From: Clostridiales bacterium CHKCI006
GTDB taxonomy: Bacteria; Bacillota_I; Bacilli_A; Erysipelotrichales; Coprobacillaceae
Direction of reading: 5' to 3'
Length of the DNA: 64,000 nt
Assembly (NCBI GenBank): GCA_900018345.1
Contig: FCNA01000033.1
Span: 1 to 64,000, forward strand
The notes beneath the pieces were generated by a model. The model did no database searches and was not told where the DNA came from. It saw only the letters and a list, made by a program, of their open reading frames with translations. Shown here one piece after another: positions 8,320 to 17,279 of this stretch; position 1 is the first letter of the stretch; each line of letters starts with the position of its first letter. A program made the translations under genes and the position numbers.

Positions 8320-10147
8320 CACTTTCTTCCTTTCTAGTTATATGATATGTTCCCTGATCCAGATCGATCTGAACGCACCAGCCATTTGCAAAGCAAGCTT
8401 CCTGACGCCGACCTTTTGGATCAAGTAATCGATGAGACTGCATGGCAACACCAGCGACTTTCTCATGGAAAGACGAAACGATCTGACAACGTTCCACCTG
8501 TTCTTCCGGTGTTAAGACCCCATTCTCAAAAGAGCCATCGATATTTGGATAAGCGCCGTCCCGACGGAAATAAGGTGCACCACCATTCAGCAAGGCATAA
8601 AGCATGTAATCATCTTTAGGCTTGTCCATCATCCATGGGATGACCAGACAATCATGGAACACCAGATTGAACAGTGGGATTCCCACCAGTTCTTCAGGGA
8701 ATTGTTCATGCATCTGGAATTCATAAGGAGCATAATGACAAAAGACAAGCGAACGCATTGCCCATTCATTGACTTCCTCACTGGAAGGCATGATATTCTG
8801 GCTGATGAGATACCAGAAGCAGGCCTCACGAGCCAAGGCACAATCGCGACGGCTCATGACATGATTCACATTCGCACATTCATCTAAATCATTACATGTG
8901 AACACATCGAGATAAGCGCCGTCCAGGTCAATGGTCTCATTCTTTAATATCTGGAAATTACGCTGTACATAATCCTTGGCCAGTGAAGCACATAAATAGT
9001 TCTGCACTCCTCCGGCCCAAAAACAGTGTTCATAATGGCTCCCATCCACATCCTGGACACTGTACTCTAGATCATAACTCTTGGCACGATGATAATAATC
9101 GCGATACTGATCATGAATACCAAATAAATAACCTAATTCATGCAGCCGACAAGCGAGATCACGCAGACCTTTCGCACCACCGGCTTTTTCATTGATCGGC
9201 ATCACATCCGGATGTCCATTATCATAGGCAATGCCCCAACCATCGAGATGTAGATATAGATGTTCCATGCCCAGCTTTCGATAATTCTCCATTTCCTGCT
9301 GGCGTGTAGCAAAGCTGACTAGAGAATTGTTCTTTGTGGGGTCTTGCGGATCATAGAAACGAGAATCCGGCTGAACATAAGTACAAATCCCCATGTGGAC
9401 GAAACTGGAACGAACCAGTTCATGAATCGCCGGCAAAGCGACTGCTTTTTCCGCTAAGGTTCGAATAAAACCTTTTGCTTTCAGTGTATCCCGATACATC
9501 CTAGCCAGATCATTATAATCCCCTTTTGCCAGGAATCGATATTCTAAATCGCGACGATAGCGCATTTTCCCAAGGCTAGGCAAATGTGCAAATCCCAACT
9601 GACCATCTTCCAGATAATAACGTGTATCCCAAGGCGTTTGCGCCATCATCAGGACCGCACTGCCATCTGACTGGATCGTTCCCAGCATCGCCAGGTAAGC
9701 AGCTGCGCTGCCAAACTGTCCCTGAAAAGGAATGTCCAGCGGAATCTTTTTTTCAATCGGATATAATAGGCCCTGTCTTAAAGGCAGAACATGATACCCT
9801 TGTTCGACCTGAAAAGCAAATGGCCAACGAATTTCCTTGATGGCATCATTTTCTTCTAAAACCAGCAGGGAAAGTTTTAATGCATATGTTGTCGTATCCA
9901 CCAGATAAAAAGTACGCAAAGCCAAGGCAAGTGAAGGATGATTGCTATACTCCACATAGAATCCTTCAAAGGTCCCGCTGCAATAAGGCTTGATCGTCCG
10001 ACTGGCAAAATCCTTGAAGGCAAACATCGTGCCCTCCTGCATCACAATCATTCCGTCTGCTTGTGTCTTGAAACAAGCCTGTCCCGTTTGGATGCATAAT
10101 ATTTCATTTTCAAATGTAACGGTCAGTGGTCCAACCTGAATCAACAT
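8309..10147 (-). CDS. Putative glycoside hydrolase (DUF5696/GH101-GH129-like TIM barrel)
   Basis: A 612-residue cytoplasmic protein with no signal peptide. The first ~230 residues look like a beta-sandwich, and the middle (about 240-520) like a TIM barrel, with motifs LHLDGWG, HPDVMP, GIHDQYRDYY and DGAYLDVFTCND that recall the GH101/GH129/DUF5696 group. Conserved Asp and Glu (for example in YLDVF and PSSEEVNEW) may be catalytic, but this is inference from pattern only. The substrate, perhaps an alpha-linked amino sugar, is unproven. The start at 10147 follows GAGGAGGAG; a longer in-frame reading would begin inside that site. It has a promoter at 10177-10205 and overlaps proS. Confidence 0.65.
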   Translation of the reverse strand: MLIQVGPLTVTFENEILCIQTGQACFKTQADGMIVMQEGTMFAFKDFASRTIKPYCSGTFEGFYVEYSNHPSLALALRTFYLVDTTTYALKLSLLVLEENDAIKEIRWPFAFQVEQGYHVLPLRQGLLYPIEKKIPLDIPFQGQFGSAAAYLAMLGTIQSDGSAVLMMAQTPWDTRYYLEDGQLGFAHLPSLGKMRYRRDLEYRFLAKGDYNDLARMYRDTLKAKGFIRTLAEKAVALPAIHELVRSSFVHMGICTYVQPDSRFYDPQDPTKNNSLVSFATRQQEMENYRKLGMEHLYLHLDGWGIAYDNGHPDVMPINEKAGGAKGLRDLACRLHELGYLFGIHDQYRDYYHRAKSYDLEYSVQDVDGSHYEHCFWAGGVQNYLCASLAKDYVQRNFQILKNETIDLDGAYLDVFTCNDLDECANVNHVMSRRDCALAREACFWYLISQNIMPSSEEVNEWAMRSLVFCHYAPYEFQMHEQFPEELVGIPLFNLVFHDCLVIPWMMDKPKDDYMLYALLNGGAPYFRRDGAYPNIDGSFENGVLTPEEQVERCQIVSSFHEKVAGVAMQSHRLLDPKGRRQEACFANGWCVQIDLDQGTYHITRKEESDEG

Positions 10148-10176
10148 ATTTTTACTCCTCCTCAAAATATGTCCCC

Positions 10177-10205
10177 ATTATAGCATATCCCCCGATAAAT
10201 GTTTA
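10177..10205 (-). promoter_or_regulatory. Promoter for the glycoside hydrolase-proS pair
   Basis: The minus strand reads TAAACA (10200-10205), a 17-nt spacer and TATAAT (10177-10182) with an extended TG (TGCTATAAT). It overlaps the end of the upstream nucleotidyltransferase gene. Confidence 0.65.
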
Positions 10206-10867
10206 CTCATTTCTTGCCAAAGCGAATGCCACAATGTCAATTCCTCCTCACCTGAGGCGATCTTAGCAGCATAAGCCCGACCTTCTTTTTTGGATACGAT
10301 CCGACCTGACACTAAAAAATACAGCGTACGTCCAATATTGGCCAGATAATATGCCGGATCAGCCAGAAATTGTTCATCCGAAACACGAAGATCCTGCAGC
10401 ACGCTATCCAAATAAGCGCTGTCTGGCACTTCACTGAACACCTCTTCAATGGCACGACCAAACAGCACATATCCACTTTGTCTTATCAGCCGAAGATGAC
10501 AGGCTAAATCTGGATCCACTCCATGCATTGCTGAACAATAGGCCTGCGGATCTTGACGTGCCCGGCACGCATGCATGTTCGAATAATGAAAAACATAGGG
10601 CATGGGATGACAGAAGTGTTGCGTATCCGCCAGCAATAAGAGGCTGAGTTCAATGCCGCCAGCCGGCAAGATGTCTTCCATCATCACTAATTCCTCAAGA
10701 AACTGCTGTTTGTATTTGAGTTCCGGCTCCTGATCCACGACAATGATGACATCCAGATCACTATGATCCCAGTGAAAATCATCTAATACATAGCTGCCGT
10801 GAATGTAGATACCAACTAAATGTTCTTTGAAACATGCTGAACTGATCTCTTTTAAATGATCAAACAT
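10178..10867 (-). CDS. AadA-like nucleotidyltransferase (DUF4111-type)
   Basis: A 229-residue protein. The nucleotidyltransferase signature is present near the N-terminus: GSYVLDD followed by HSDLDVIIVV (the GS-x(n)-DxD metal site, about residues 24-42), with a helical C-terminal domain. This layout matches the aminoglycoside adenylyltransferase-like/DUF4111 family, which adds AMP to a small substrate. The motif SKKEGRAYA corresponds to the SK-x-x-A-A region of AadA. Whether it inactivates an antibiotic cannot be told from sequence; many members are not resistance enzymes. A terminator lies between it and the PNPOx-like gene upstream. Confidence 0.7.
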   Translation of the reverse strand: MFDHLKEISSACFKEHLVGIYIHGSYVLDDFHWDHSDLDVIIVVDQEPELKYKQQFLEELVMMEDILPAGGIELSLLLLADTQHFCHPMPYVFHYSNMHACRARQDPQAYCSAMHGVDPDLACHLRLIRQSGYVLFGRAIEEVFSEVPDSAYLDSVLQDLRVSDEQFLADPAYYLANIGRTLYFLVSGRIVSKKEGRAYAAKIASGEEELTLWHSLWQEMSKHLSGDML

Positions 10868-10879
10868 CTTCTCACCTCC

Positions 10880-10903
10880 AAAAAAGCATACCCGCAGGTA
10901 TGC
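10880..10903 (-). terminator. Intrinsic terminator of the PNPOx-like gene
   Basis: Stem GCATACC / GGTATGC (10886-10892 and 10897-10903) with a 4-nt loop, followed on the minus strand by six T. Confidence 0.85.
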
Positions 10904-10905
10904 TG

Positions 10906-11361
10906 TTAATCATATGGCTTCACTTCGACGGACTGACTGGCAAAATCAATCAGGATCTGATAAGCGTTGCCTTTGTCATCATCATCCCAGATCTCAACAA
11001 AATCAGGTGTCACTTCAATGAGGATCTCCGTATCGATATGGGAATAAGCATTATAACTGCCCCATAAATATTCCCTGTATTTCTTTTCAAAGATCCGTCC
11101 TTCCTCATCGATGACCAGGCCTTTATTCTCTGCCTTCCCTTCAACCTGGACCCCATGAAAACACATCGCAACCTGTGGATTTTCCAGCAGTTGCTGCGTT
11201 TTTGGAAAATACTTATCTGTCTTGAAATAGATGCGATCATGATAAAAAATACAGCTGACATTGCGAATCATCGGATGATCGTGCGTGCTGGTTGCCAGAG
11301 CCATGATCTTGTAGTCACCCAGCTTATCCCACATGATCTTGCAAGCTTCTTGAAATTCCAT
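10906..11361 (-). CDS. Pyridoxamine 5'-phosphate oxidase-like FMN-binding protein
   Basis: A 151-residue split beta-barrel protein of the PNPOx-like family. The N-terminal pattern (KIMALATSTHDHPMIRNVSC, then IYFKTDKYFPKTQQLLENP) is the usual flavin-binding core of these small proteins. Members bind FMN or F420 and reduce various substrates; the true role here is unknown. It lies 13 nt downstream of the riboflavin transporter gene under the FMN riboswitch, so it may be cotranscribed with it, which fits an FMN-dependent protein. The ATG at 11361 follows AGGAGGTGGGATA; an upstream start overlaps that site. Confidence 0.82.
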   Translation of the reverse strand: MEFQEACKIMWDKLGDYKIMALATSTHDHPMIRNVSCIFYHDRIYFKTDKYFPKTQQLLENPQVAMCFHGVQVEGKAENKGLVIDEEGRIFEKKYREYLWGSYNAYSHIDTEILIEVTPDFVEIWDDDDKGNAYQILIDFASQSVEVKPYD

Positions 11362-11374
11362 TATCCCACCTCCT

Positions 11375-12022
11375 TTATAGCACACCCTGGAAAGCCAGAA
11401 TAATACAGATGATCGTTACCAGGATAAAGGCACTGATCAAAATGAAGCCCTTACTGGTTTGATAAACATGCTTTGATGATTCCACCAGTCCCGAATGTCG
11501 AAAAGCGCCAACCAGCGGTTTATAAAGCAGCATGGTGACGACTGCATTCATCACGCATTTCAGAACATTGAAAGGCAAGATCCCTGGAAGCAGGATCGCT
11601 ACCACTGCACTGCGGGGCATCTGGTAGTAGATTGGCGTCACAATATAATTCCAGATCAACATACTGATGACACAGAGTACCGTTCCGACTGCTAGGCCAA
11701 TAATGGCACCTTTACGGCTGTGCATCTTTTTGTACACATAACAGGCCATGCAGCCAAAAGTACAGGTAGAGATCATGTTCATCAACACATCGATCCAGGT
11801 TCCACCTTTAAGCATGATTTCTAAGATCGATGTAATTGCAGACATCACCACAACCGTCATCGGCCCATAGATGTATCCGCCAATAATGATCACGATATCC
11901 TTGGGATCATATCTTAAAAAAGAAGCAGCTGGTACCATCGGAAAGGAGATCAGTAAATTAATGATCATCGCCATCGCACAGAGAATCCCAACTGTCGTTA
12001 TTTTCTTTGTATTCATATTCAT
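11375..12022 (-). CDS. ribU: ECF transporter S component, riboflavin specific
   Basis: A 215-residue integral membrane protein with about six hydrophobic segments and the N-terminal basic start typical of S components. It would bind riboflavin and pair with a shared ECF energising module, whose genes are not in this window. The substrate is supported by an FMN riboswitch directly upstream (12108-12215), the classic control of ribU. The length is somewhat above the usual RibU because of an extra C-terminal helix. The start at 12022 has AGGAGG eight nt upstream. It probably forms an operon with the PNPOx-like gene. Confidence 0.88.
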   Translation of the reverse strand: MNMNTKKITTVGILCAMAMIINLLISFPMVPAASFLRYDPKDIVIIIGGYIYGPMTVVVMSAITSILEIMLKGGTWIDVLMNMISTCTFGCMACYVYKKMHSRKGAIIGLAVGTVLCVISMLIWNYIVTPIYYQMPRSAVVAILLPGILPFNVLKCVMNAVVTMLLYKPLVGAFRHSGLVESSKHVYQTSKGFILISAFILVTIICIILAFQGVL

Positions 12023-12107
12023 ATGCCGCACCTCCTAAACAAAGAAAATAGAGCCTAAAACAGACGCTTCCAGGTTTATTTTTTGTTTATGAAGCATGAC
12101 AAAAAAA

Positions 12108-12215
12108 CCTTCTTCCATCCAGACTTTGACTGTTGCTACCGGAATTGCACCGATTCGGCCCTGTCGGGTTCGCGGAGTCTACCGCCAGTAGAGAATTTCA
12201 CTCTGCCCTGAAGTG
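12108..12215 (-). ncRNA. FMN riboswitch (RFN element)
   Basis: The minus strand shows the conserved RFN blocks in order: CTTCAGGGCAGAGTGAAATT, CTGGCGGTAGACTCCGCGA, GATTCGGTGCAATTCCGG and AGTCTGGATGGAAGAAGG. It senses FMN and lowers expression of riboflavin synthesis or uptake genes, here ribU and probably the PNPOx-like gene. It lies about 85 nt upstream of ribU. A T run directly follows the 3' end, but I could not define the expression platform with certainty. Confidence 0.96.
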
Positions 12216-12267
12216 TTTATTTTACGCATTTTCATTATAACGCTATCCGGATGGCTTGTAAAGAGAC

Positions 12268-12702
12268 TTATTGAAACAGCATCTCCATATGCCAGATCCC
12301 ATCCTCTAAAAAAGGTTCACCCACCTGACGAAAACCCAATTTTTCATAGAAACCTTGTGCATAGCATTGCGCTTCGATCCGTAACCGATCCGTATGATAT
12401 TTTTCTTTAGCAACCGCAATGCCGCATTCAACGATGGCTTTGCCTAGCCCCTGTTGACGTCTGATAGTCAGGACACGACCTAACGATGCTTCAGAAAAGG
12501 AAACACCGGGCGCTAAGACACGTAAATAGGCCACCAGTTCTCCCTGATCTTTCAACCAGACATGCCAGGCATCCTGATCCTTATCATCCAGCTCCGGATA
12601 AGGACAGTTTTGTTCCACCACAAAAACGTTGACACGCGCCTTGATAATGGCATAAAGCTCTTCGGTACGCAATTCATTAAAATGTTTGATAACACATTCC
12701 AT
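12268..12702 (-). CDS. ElaA-like GNAT acetyltransferase
   Basis: A 144-residue GNAT protein with strong family features: LYAIIKARVNVFVVEQNCPYPELDDKDQDA (residues about 17-46) and the acetyl-CoA site SLGRVLTIRRQQGLGKAIVE. This is the ElaA-type subgroup found in many bacteria; the substrate is not known. I chose the ATG at 12702, with GAGG eight nt upstream; an ATG three codons earlier is too close to that site. A TATAAT and an unusual hairpin lie just upstream. Confidence 0.85.
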   Translation of the reverse strand: MECVIKHFNELRTEELYAIIKARVNVFVVEQNCPYPELDDKDQDAWHVWLKDQGELVAYLRVLAPGVSFSEASLGRVLTIRRQQGLGKAIVECGIAVAKEKYHTDRLRIEAQCYAQGFYEKLGFRQVGEPFLEDGIWHMEMLFQ

Positions 12703-12721
12703 TTCATTCACCTCAATCTCT

Positions 12722-12749
12722 ATTATAAGCGAAAGGATCCCCTTTCGCT
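12722..12749 (-). promoter_or_regulatory. Hairpin abutting a -10 element
   Basis: A perfect 9-bp stem AGCGAAAGG / CCTTTCGCT (12728-12749) separates bceB from the ElaA-like gene and is followed on the minus strand by TATAAT (12722-12727) rather than a T run. It may be a terminator lacking a U tract or an operator over the -10. The motif AGGATCCC occurs twice here. Confidence 0.45.
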
Positions 12750-12758
12750 AGAGGATCC

Positions 12759-14738
12759 CTAATTCATTTTGACGATATGATAATATGTTTTTGAGGTCAA
12801 TGCATAAATACCGGTATAAGCCAGTGCAAAGATCACAAAACAAATCAACGCACATTGCAGATAAAGCGTGGTATTGCTGAAGCTAAATAACAGCAGCAGC
12901 CCTTTGATGATTGGAAAGGCAAAAAGCAAATGGATAAGTGCAACGACAAGCGGTAAAAAGAAGACCGTCAGGATCTGTGAATGGATCGCCTTCTTGACCA
13001 TGCTCTGGTCCATACCGACCTTCTGCATAATGATATAGTGGTCGCGGTCCTCCATTCCTTCCGTAATCTGCTTATAATAGATGATAATGATCGTAGCCAT
13101 GATGAAGAGAACACTTAAGAAAATGCCGATAAATAAGAGTCCGCCATATAGCGAAATATATGATTGTCGGCTCTGCGTACGACTTTCGACAATATCTCCT
13201 TCACTATCCCCCAATGCGGCTGTTAACTTGTCATATAAAGCCAGGTTTGCTTCGTCATCCAGCTGCGTATCAAAGCCTTCATATAATTGAATCTGGCTGG
13301 CATTTTCGCCATAAGCTGTGAGCTGATAAGTATAAAGCGCATCAATGATGCTTTGATCCGGCACCACAATAAACAAGGTCGTGGCAATATCAGCCGCTGC
13401 ATTGCCGTTATCAATAAAATGATCCAGCTTTTCTTTGACAATAAAATGGTAATCACTAATATCTAATGTATCGGGGCCATAATGACCACGATTGCAATAC
13501 AGCAGGATCTCATTATCAGCCAGATATGCATTGGTTCCCATGGCTGCGTTATAATCTTTCAAATCAACCAGGAAAAGATTGTAAATACGTGAAATCTGAT
13601 TCATGGAAAACTCACTGCGATCCGTTACAAAGTGGGAACCATCCAACATGCCGGTAAAAGCCAAGTAATGGTAGGTGGTCTTGTCAACCGATAAATGCTC
13701 ACCGGCTAAAATATCATCCACCACAGCCAGTCTAGCATCTGTCAGCTCGTCATCATTCATGGTCAAAACAAACTCCGAAGGATATCGACGGTAAAGACTA
13801 TCTTCAATACCGAACCAGAGGCTGCAGGTCGTTGATAGAATAACCAGAACCATGGTCGACAGGATACAGATATTGGATAAACCTGCCGCATTTTGTTTCA
13901 TGCGATATAAAAGTCCGGAGATACTGATGAAATGACTTGTTTGATAATAATATTTTTTGCGATGTTTTAAAAACTGCAGCAAAGTAATACTACCCGCTGT
14001 AAACAACAAATAAGTACCCAGCATGACCAGTAAAACAGCGATACAAAACATGCCGAAAGCGCCTAGCGGATTTGTTGTTGTCAGCGAAATGTAATACCCT
14101 ATGCCTAAGCACACGATCCCAATAAGCGTCATCAGCCACTTACTTTTTGGCTCTTTTTGTCCATAGTGGCTGCGATGCAGTAATTCGACCGGGCTGGCCA
14201 GATGAACGACACGCAATGCATTCAGATAATTGACAAAAAAGATAAAAGTAAATAATAAGATCGTAGAGACAACAGCGGAAAAGGAAAAATCAAACCCAAA
14301 CTGAACCGTACCATTCAACAGTTTGACGATCACCAGAAACATGACCTTATTTAAAGCCATTCCTAGCAAAAGTCCGCAAGTCAAACTAACCAGTAAGGTC
14401 AGAAGACTCTCATAAACCATGATCCTGGCAATATGTCGCTTCTCCATGCCTAGAATGTTGAACATACCAAATTCCAGCTGACGTCTTCCCATTAAAAAAC
14501 TATAAGTATAGATCAGAAAGACAACCGAGAAGACTGCAACGATAAAGCTGCCAAAGCCCAGCAGGCTCTGCATGGAATCCCCGGCAGCCATTGTGGCCAA
14601 CTGTGGGTTTTGTCCCAATGCGCACACCATTTCATACATCATGATAGAAACCACACAAGTGATCAGATAAGGAAAATACGTTTTGGCATTGCGCTTCAGA
14701 TTAGAGGCAGCCAGCTTAAAATAGAAGCCGTTACGCAT
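12759..14738 (-). CDS. BceB-type ABC transporter permease
   Basis: A 659-residue membrane protein. It has the BceB layout: one N-terminal membrane segment, then FtsX-like blocks of membrane helices (about 50-320), a large extracellular domain (about 325-530), and three C-terminal membrane segments. With the adjacent ATPase it forms a Bce-type transporter that senses and removes peptide antibiotics acting on lipid II cycle intermediates (family knowledge). The start at 14738 follows GGGAGGTGGGCTGC and overlaps the ATPase gene by 8 nt. The specific drug is not readable from sequence. Confidence 0.9.
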   Translation of the reverse strand: MRNGFYFKLAASNLKRNAKTYFPYLITCVVSIMMYEMVCALGQNPQLATMAAGDSMQSLLGFGSFIVAVFSVVFLIYTYSFLMGRRQLEFGMFNILGMEKRHIARIMVYESLLTLLVSLTCGLLLGMALNKVMFLVIVKLLNGTVQFGFDFSFSAVVSTILLFTFIFFVNYLNALRVVHLASPVELLHRSHYGQKEPKSKWLMTLIGIVCLGIGYYISLTTTNPLGAFGMFCIAVLLVMLGTYLLFTAGSITLLQFLKHRKKYYYQTSHFISISGLLYRMKQNAAGLSNICILSTMVLVILSTTCSLWFGIEDSLYRRYPSEFVLTMNDDELTDARLAVVDDILAGEHLSVDKTTYHYLAFTGMLDGSHFVTDRSEFSMNQISRIYNLFLVDLKDYNAAMGTNAYLADNEILLYCNRGHYGPDTLDISDYHFIVKEKLDHFIDNGNAAADIATTLFIVVPDQSIIDALYTYQLTAYGENASQIQLYEGFDTQLDDEANLALYDKLTAALGDSEGDIVESRTQSRQSYISLYGGLLFIGIFLSVLFIMATIIIIYYKQITEGMEDRDHYIIMQKVGMDQSMVKKAIHSQILTVFFLPLVVALIHLLFAFPIIKGLLLLFSFSNTTLYLQCALICFVIFALAYTGIYALTSKTYYHIVKMN

Positions 14739-15498
14739 GCAGCCCACCTCCCGTGCTCAACAGGGTCAAAGTTTCCTGAATTCGCAAGAACATCTCTTCG
14801 TTCGAACGATGTCCCTTATAGATCTGATGAAAAACTTCACCATCCTTGATAAAGAGCACACGACTGGCATGACTGGCAGCCAGCGTTGAATGGGTCACCA
14901 TCAAAATCGTCTGACCGCGCCCATTGATCCGTCCAAACAGATTGAGCAAACTTTCTGTCGAACGGGAATCCAAAGCACCAGTCGGCTCATCTGCCAGGAT
15001 CAGTTTCGGTTCGTGAATCAAAGCACGCGCAACTGCAATACGCTGTTTTTGTCCACCCGAAACTTCATAAGGAAATTTTTTAAGCAGATCAGCGATATCC
15101 AATTCTTTGGCTAAAGGCATGAGCCGTTTTTCCATCTCATCTACCTTATAGCCTGATAGCACTAAAGGTAATAAGATATTATCCTGATTGGAAAAATTAT
15201 CCAGCAGATTAAACTCCTGAAAAACAAATCCCAGGTTTTCACGCCGAAAGCTCGCTAAATGGCGCTCTTGGATCGTATTCAGCTGCTGACCATCCAAAAT
15301 GACCTGACCGCTCGTTGGTTTATCCAGCGCAGCCAAAATATTCAGCAGGGTCGTCTTCCCTGAGCCTGATTCGCCCATGATTGCTACATATTCGCCCTGT
15401 TCGACTCGAAAGCTCACATCTTTTAAAGCTTCCACTTTGTTTGAGCCAAAGCGTGTTAAATAAATTTTTTTTACATTTTGAACTTGAAGTAGTGTCAT
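14731..15498 (-). CDS. BceA-type ABC transporter ATPase
   Basis: A 255-residue ATPase. It shows Walker A GESGSGKTT (about 38-46), Q-loop FVFQEFN, signature VSGGQKQR, Walker B LILADEPTGALD and the switch His in VTHS. It powers the BceB-type permease encoded directly downstream. A possible promoter lies between it and the kinase gene, as usual for Bce modules, where the response regulator activates bceAB. Confidence 0.93.
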   Translation of the reverse strand: MTLLQVQNVKKIYLTRFGSNKVEALKDVSFRVEQGEYVAIMGESGSGKTTLLNILAALDKPTSGQVILDGQQLNTIQERHLASFRRENLGFVFQEFNLLDNFSNQDNILLPLVLSGYKVDEMEKRLMPLAKELDIADLLKKFPYEVSGGQKQRIAVARALIHEPKLILADEPTGALDSRSTESLLNLFGRINGRGQTILMVTHSTLAASHASRVLFIKDGEVFHQIYKGHRSNEEMFLRIQETLTLLSTGGGLHA

Positions 15499-15534
15499 CT
15501 TGATCCCTCCATCTCATTTTCAAATGACACTCTC

Positions 15535-15563
15535 AGTATAAGCTTTTGAACCTTCCCGTTCCA
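15535..15563 (-). promoter_or_regulatory. Candidate bceAB promoter with TTGAAC/GTTCAA dyad
   Basis: The minus strand has TATACT (15535-15540) and a poor -35, TGGAAC (15558-15563), at 17 nt; a poor -35 suits an activator-dependent promoter. A dyad TTGAAC-N14-GTTCAA overlaps it and could be the BceR-type binding site. Confidence 0.45.
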
Positions 15564-15611
15564 TTGTTCAACCTTACAATTCACGCAGATATCTTACAAA
15601 TTTGCAAGAAA

Positions 15612-16592
15612 TCATTCAACTTGCAAAGGACGTTGATCAAAAAACAGAAAGACCCTCGTACCTACGCCGACTTCTGATTTAATCTCAATCTTGCAGGATA
15701 AGCGCTGCAGGATCTCTTTACATAAATAAAGGCCAATGCCTGAAGAACGATTTTGCGAATGTCCATTCAAGCCAGTATATCCCAGTTCAAACAGGCGCGG
15801 TAAATCGCTTGCCTCGATGCCTTGTCCGGTATCTTCGATGACTAAGCACATCGCTTCAGGGGCATAGATATGGATGTGTCCTTGCTTCGTGTATTTCAGC
15901 GCATTGGAGATCAGCTGTTCTAAAACAAAGGTCAGCCATTTCTCATCGGTGATGATCTGCATGCCCGTTGGCTCAAATTGAAGGGTGAGCTGACGCATCA
16001 TAAATTCATAAGAAAAATGGCGCAAGGCTTTTTTGATCAGATCATCGAGGGCATACGATCGAAAAAGATAATCCGAAGTCGAACTGTTCAAGCGTGCGTA
16101 AGCCAATGACATATTCACATAACGATCAATGCGCATCAACTCCGCTTTCAGCTTACCGACATCCGGTTCCTCTTCAGTTTCCAATTGCAGCTTCAGTGCA
16201 GCAATGGGTAATTTGATCTGGTGTACCCAAAGCGTATGTTATTGCTGTCTGGATTGCTCACGCCTTTGATAAGCGGCCTTTTGGCTAGCCATAGCGGCGG
16301 CCATGCGCTCAATGATGGCTGCATAGTCACGCTCATAGACACGTCTTTGGGGCAAAACCAGATCCTCCATCACCATAAAATGCTTTTGAATCATTTTTAA
16401 CTGCCGTTTTCTTGTTCTATAACGATAGTAATCATAAGGAACCAGCAACAATAAAAAAAAGGCATAAAGCACCAGCAGATAACCGATAACTTCCAATGGA
16501 ATGGCATAAAGCCAAAAAAGCAGGCTGGCTAGCGCTATGAAAGATAATCCCAGTCCCAGCAGCTGCCAGCGATCACGAAAGTAGTCCATCAT
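15612..16592 (-). pseudogene. BceS-type sensor histidine kinase interrupted by an in-frame TAA
   Basis: The reading frame from 16592 to 15612 encodes a complete BceS-like kinase (about 326 codons) except for one TAA at 16239-16241. Upstream of the stop are two membrane segments (about residues 11-55) with a very short external loop, the intramembrane-sensing type. Directly after it, in the same frame, comes HTLWVHQIKLPIAALK, the phosphoacceptor His box, and then the ATPase motifs (SNALKYT, DTGQGIEASDL, GIGLYLCKEI). The stop sits where this family has Tyr just before TLWVHQIK, so a single base change (TAT or TAC to TAA) explains it. The kinase is probably lost, unless this is a sequence error or the stop is suppressed. 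The start overlaps the bceR-type gene by 4 nt. Confidence 0.85.
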
Positions 16593-17257
16593 AGCTGATA
16601 CCCCAATCCTTTTCGCGTATGGATCCAGTCTTCGATTCCCAGACTGGCCAGTTTACGACGCAGGCGATTCACATTGACAGAAAGCGCGTTTTCATCGACG
16701 AAGACATCGTTCTGCCATAGGTAATCCATTAATTCCGCACGCTTCACGATCTTCCCCTGATGACGCATCAGCAGCTGCAGGATACGACCTTCGTTACGCG
16801 TCAATTCAACTGATTTACCTTGATAATAAATCGTATTCTCCTGAATACGAAAGATCAGGCCATCCTTCTCTAAATAATCCGTCTTCCCGGAAAAGTCATA
16901 TGTTCTGCGCAAGATGGCTTGAATTTTAGCAAGTAAAACATGCAGATCAAACGGCTTAGTGACAAAATCATCGGCACCGGCTGAGATCGCCATGACGATA
17001 TTCATATTCTCTCTGGCGGAAGAAATAAAAATGATCGGTACCTTGCTGATCTCACGAATCTTTTCTGTCCAAAGATACCCATTCGCATAAGGTAAAGTAA
17101 TGTCCATTAAAACAAGATCAGGCTGAAGACGATGAAAGGTTTCCAATACATTTTGAAAATCTTCCGCGATACTGACCTGATATCCCCAAGATTCCAAAAA
17201 CTTCTTTAAAGAAAGTGAGATCTCTAATTCATCCTCAACGATCCAAATTCGATACAT
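16589..17257 (-). CDS. BceR-type OmpR/PhoB response regulator
   Basis: A 222-residue regulator. It has a receiver domain (about 1-118) with the phosphoacceptor Asp in LVLMDITLP, the conserved Lys in VTKPFDL, and a C-terminal winged-helix DNA-binding domain (about 128-222) with LTRNEGRILQLLM and VNRLRRKL. It normally turns on the neighbouring bceAB genes when the partner kinase detects transporter activity. The partner kinase here has an in-frame stop, so the circuit may be broken or wired to another kinase. A structured 225-nt region lies upstream. Confidence 0.92.
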   Translation of the reverse strand: MYRIWIVEDELEISLSLKKFLESWGYQVSIAEDFQNVLETFHRLQPDLVLMDITLPYANGYLWTEKIREISKVPIIFISSARENMNIVMAISAGADDFVTKPFDLHVLLAKIQAILRRTYDFSGKTDYLEKDGLIFRIQENTIYYQGKSVELTRNEGRILQLLMRHQGKIVKRAELMDYLWQNDVFVDENALSVNVNRLRRKLASLGIEDWIHTRKGLGYQL

Positions 17258-17279
17258 TCAGTACACCTCCCAATATCAT

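Noticed and set aside
10178-10867. Named aminoglycoside resistance gene (aadA)
   Set aside because: Only the general nucleotidyltransferase layout is shared; identity cannot be claimed.
16239-16241. Programmed recoding of the stop in the kinase
   Set aside because: The codon is TAA, not used for selenocysteine, and no slippery site is seen; a nonsense mutation is simpler.
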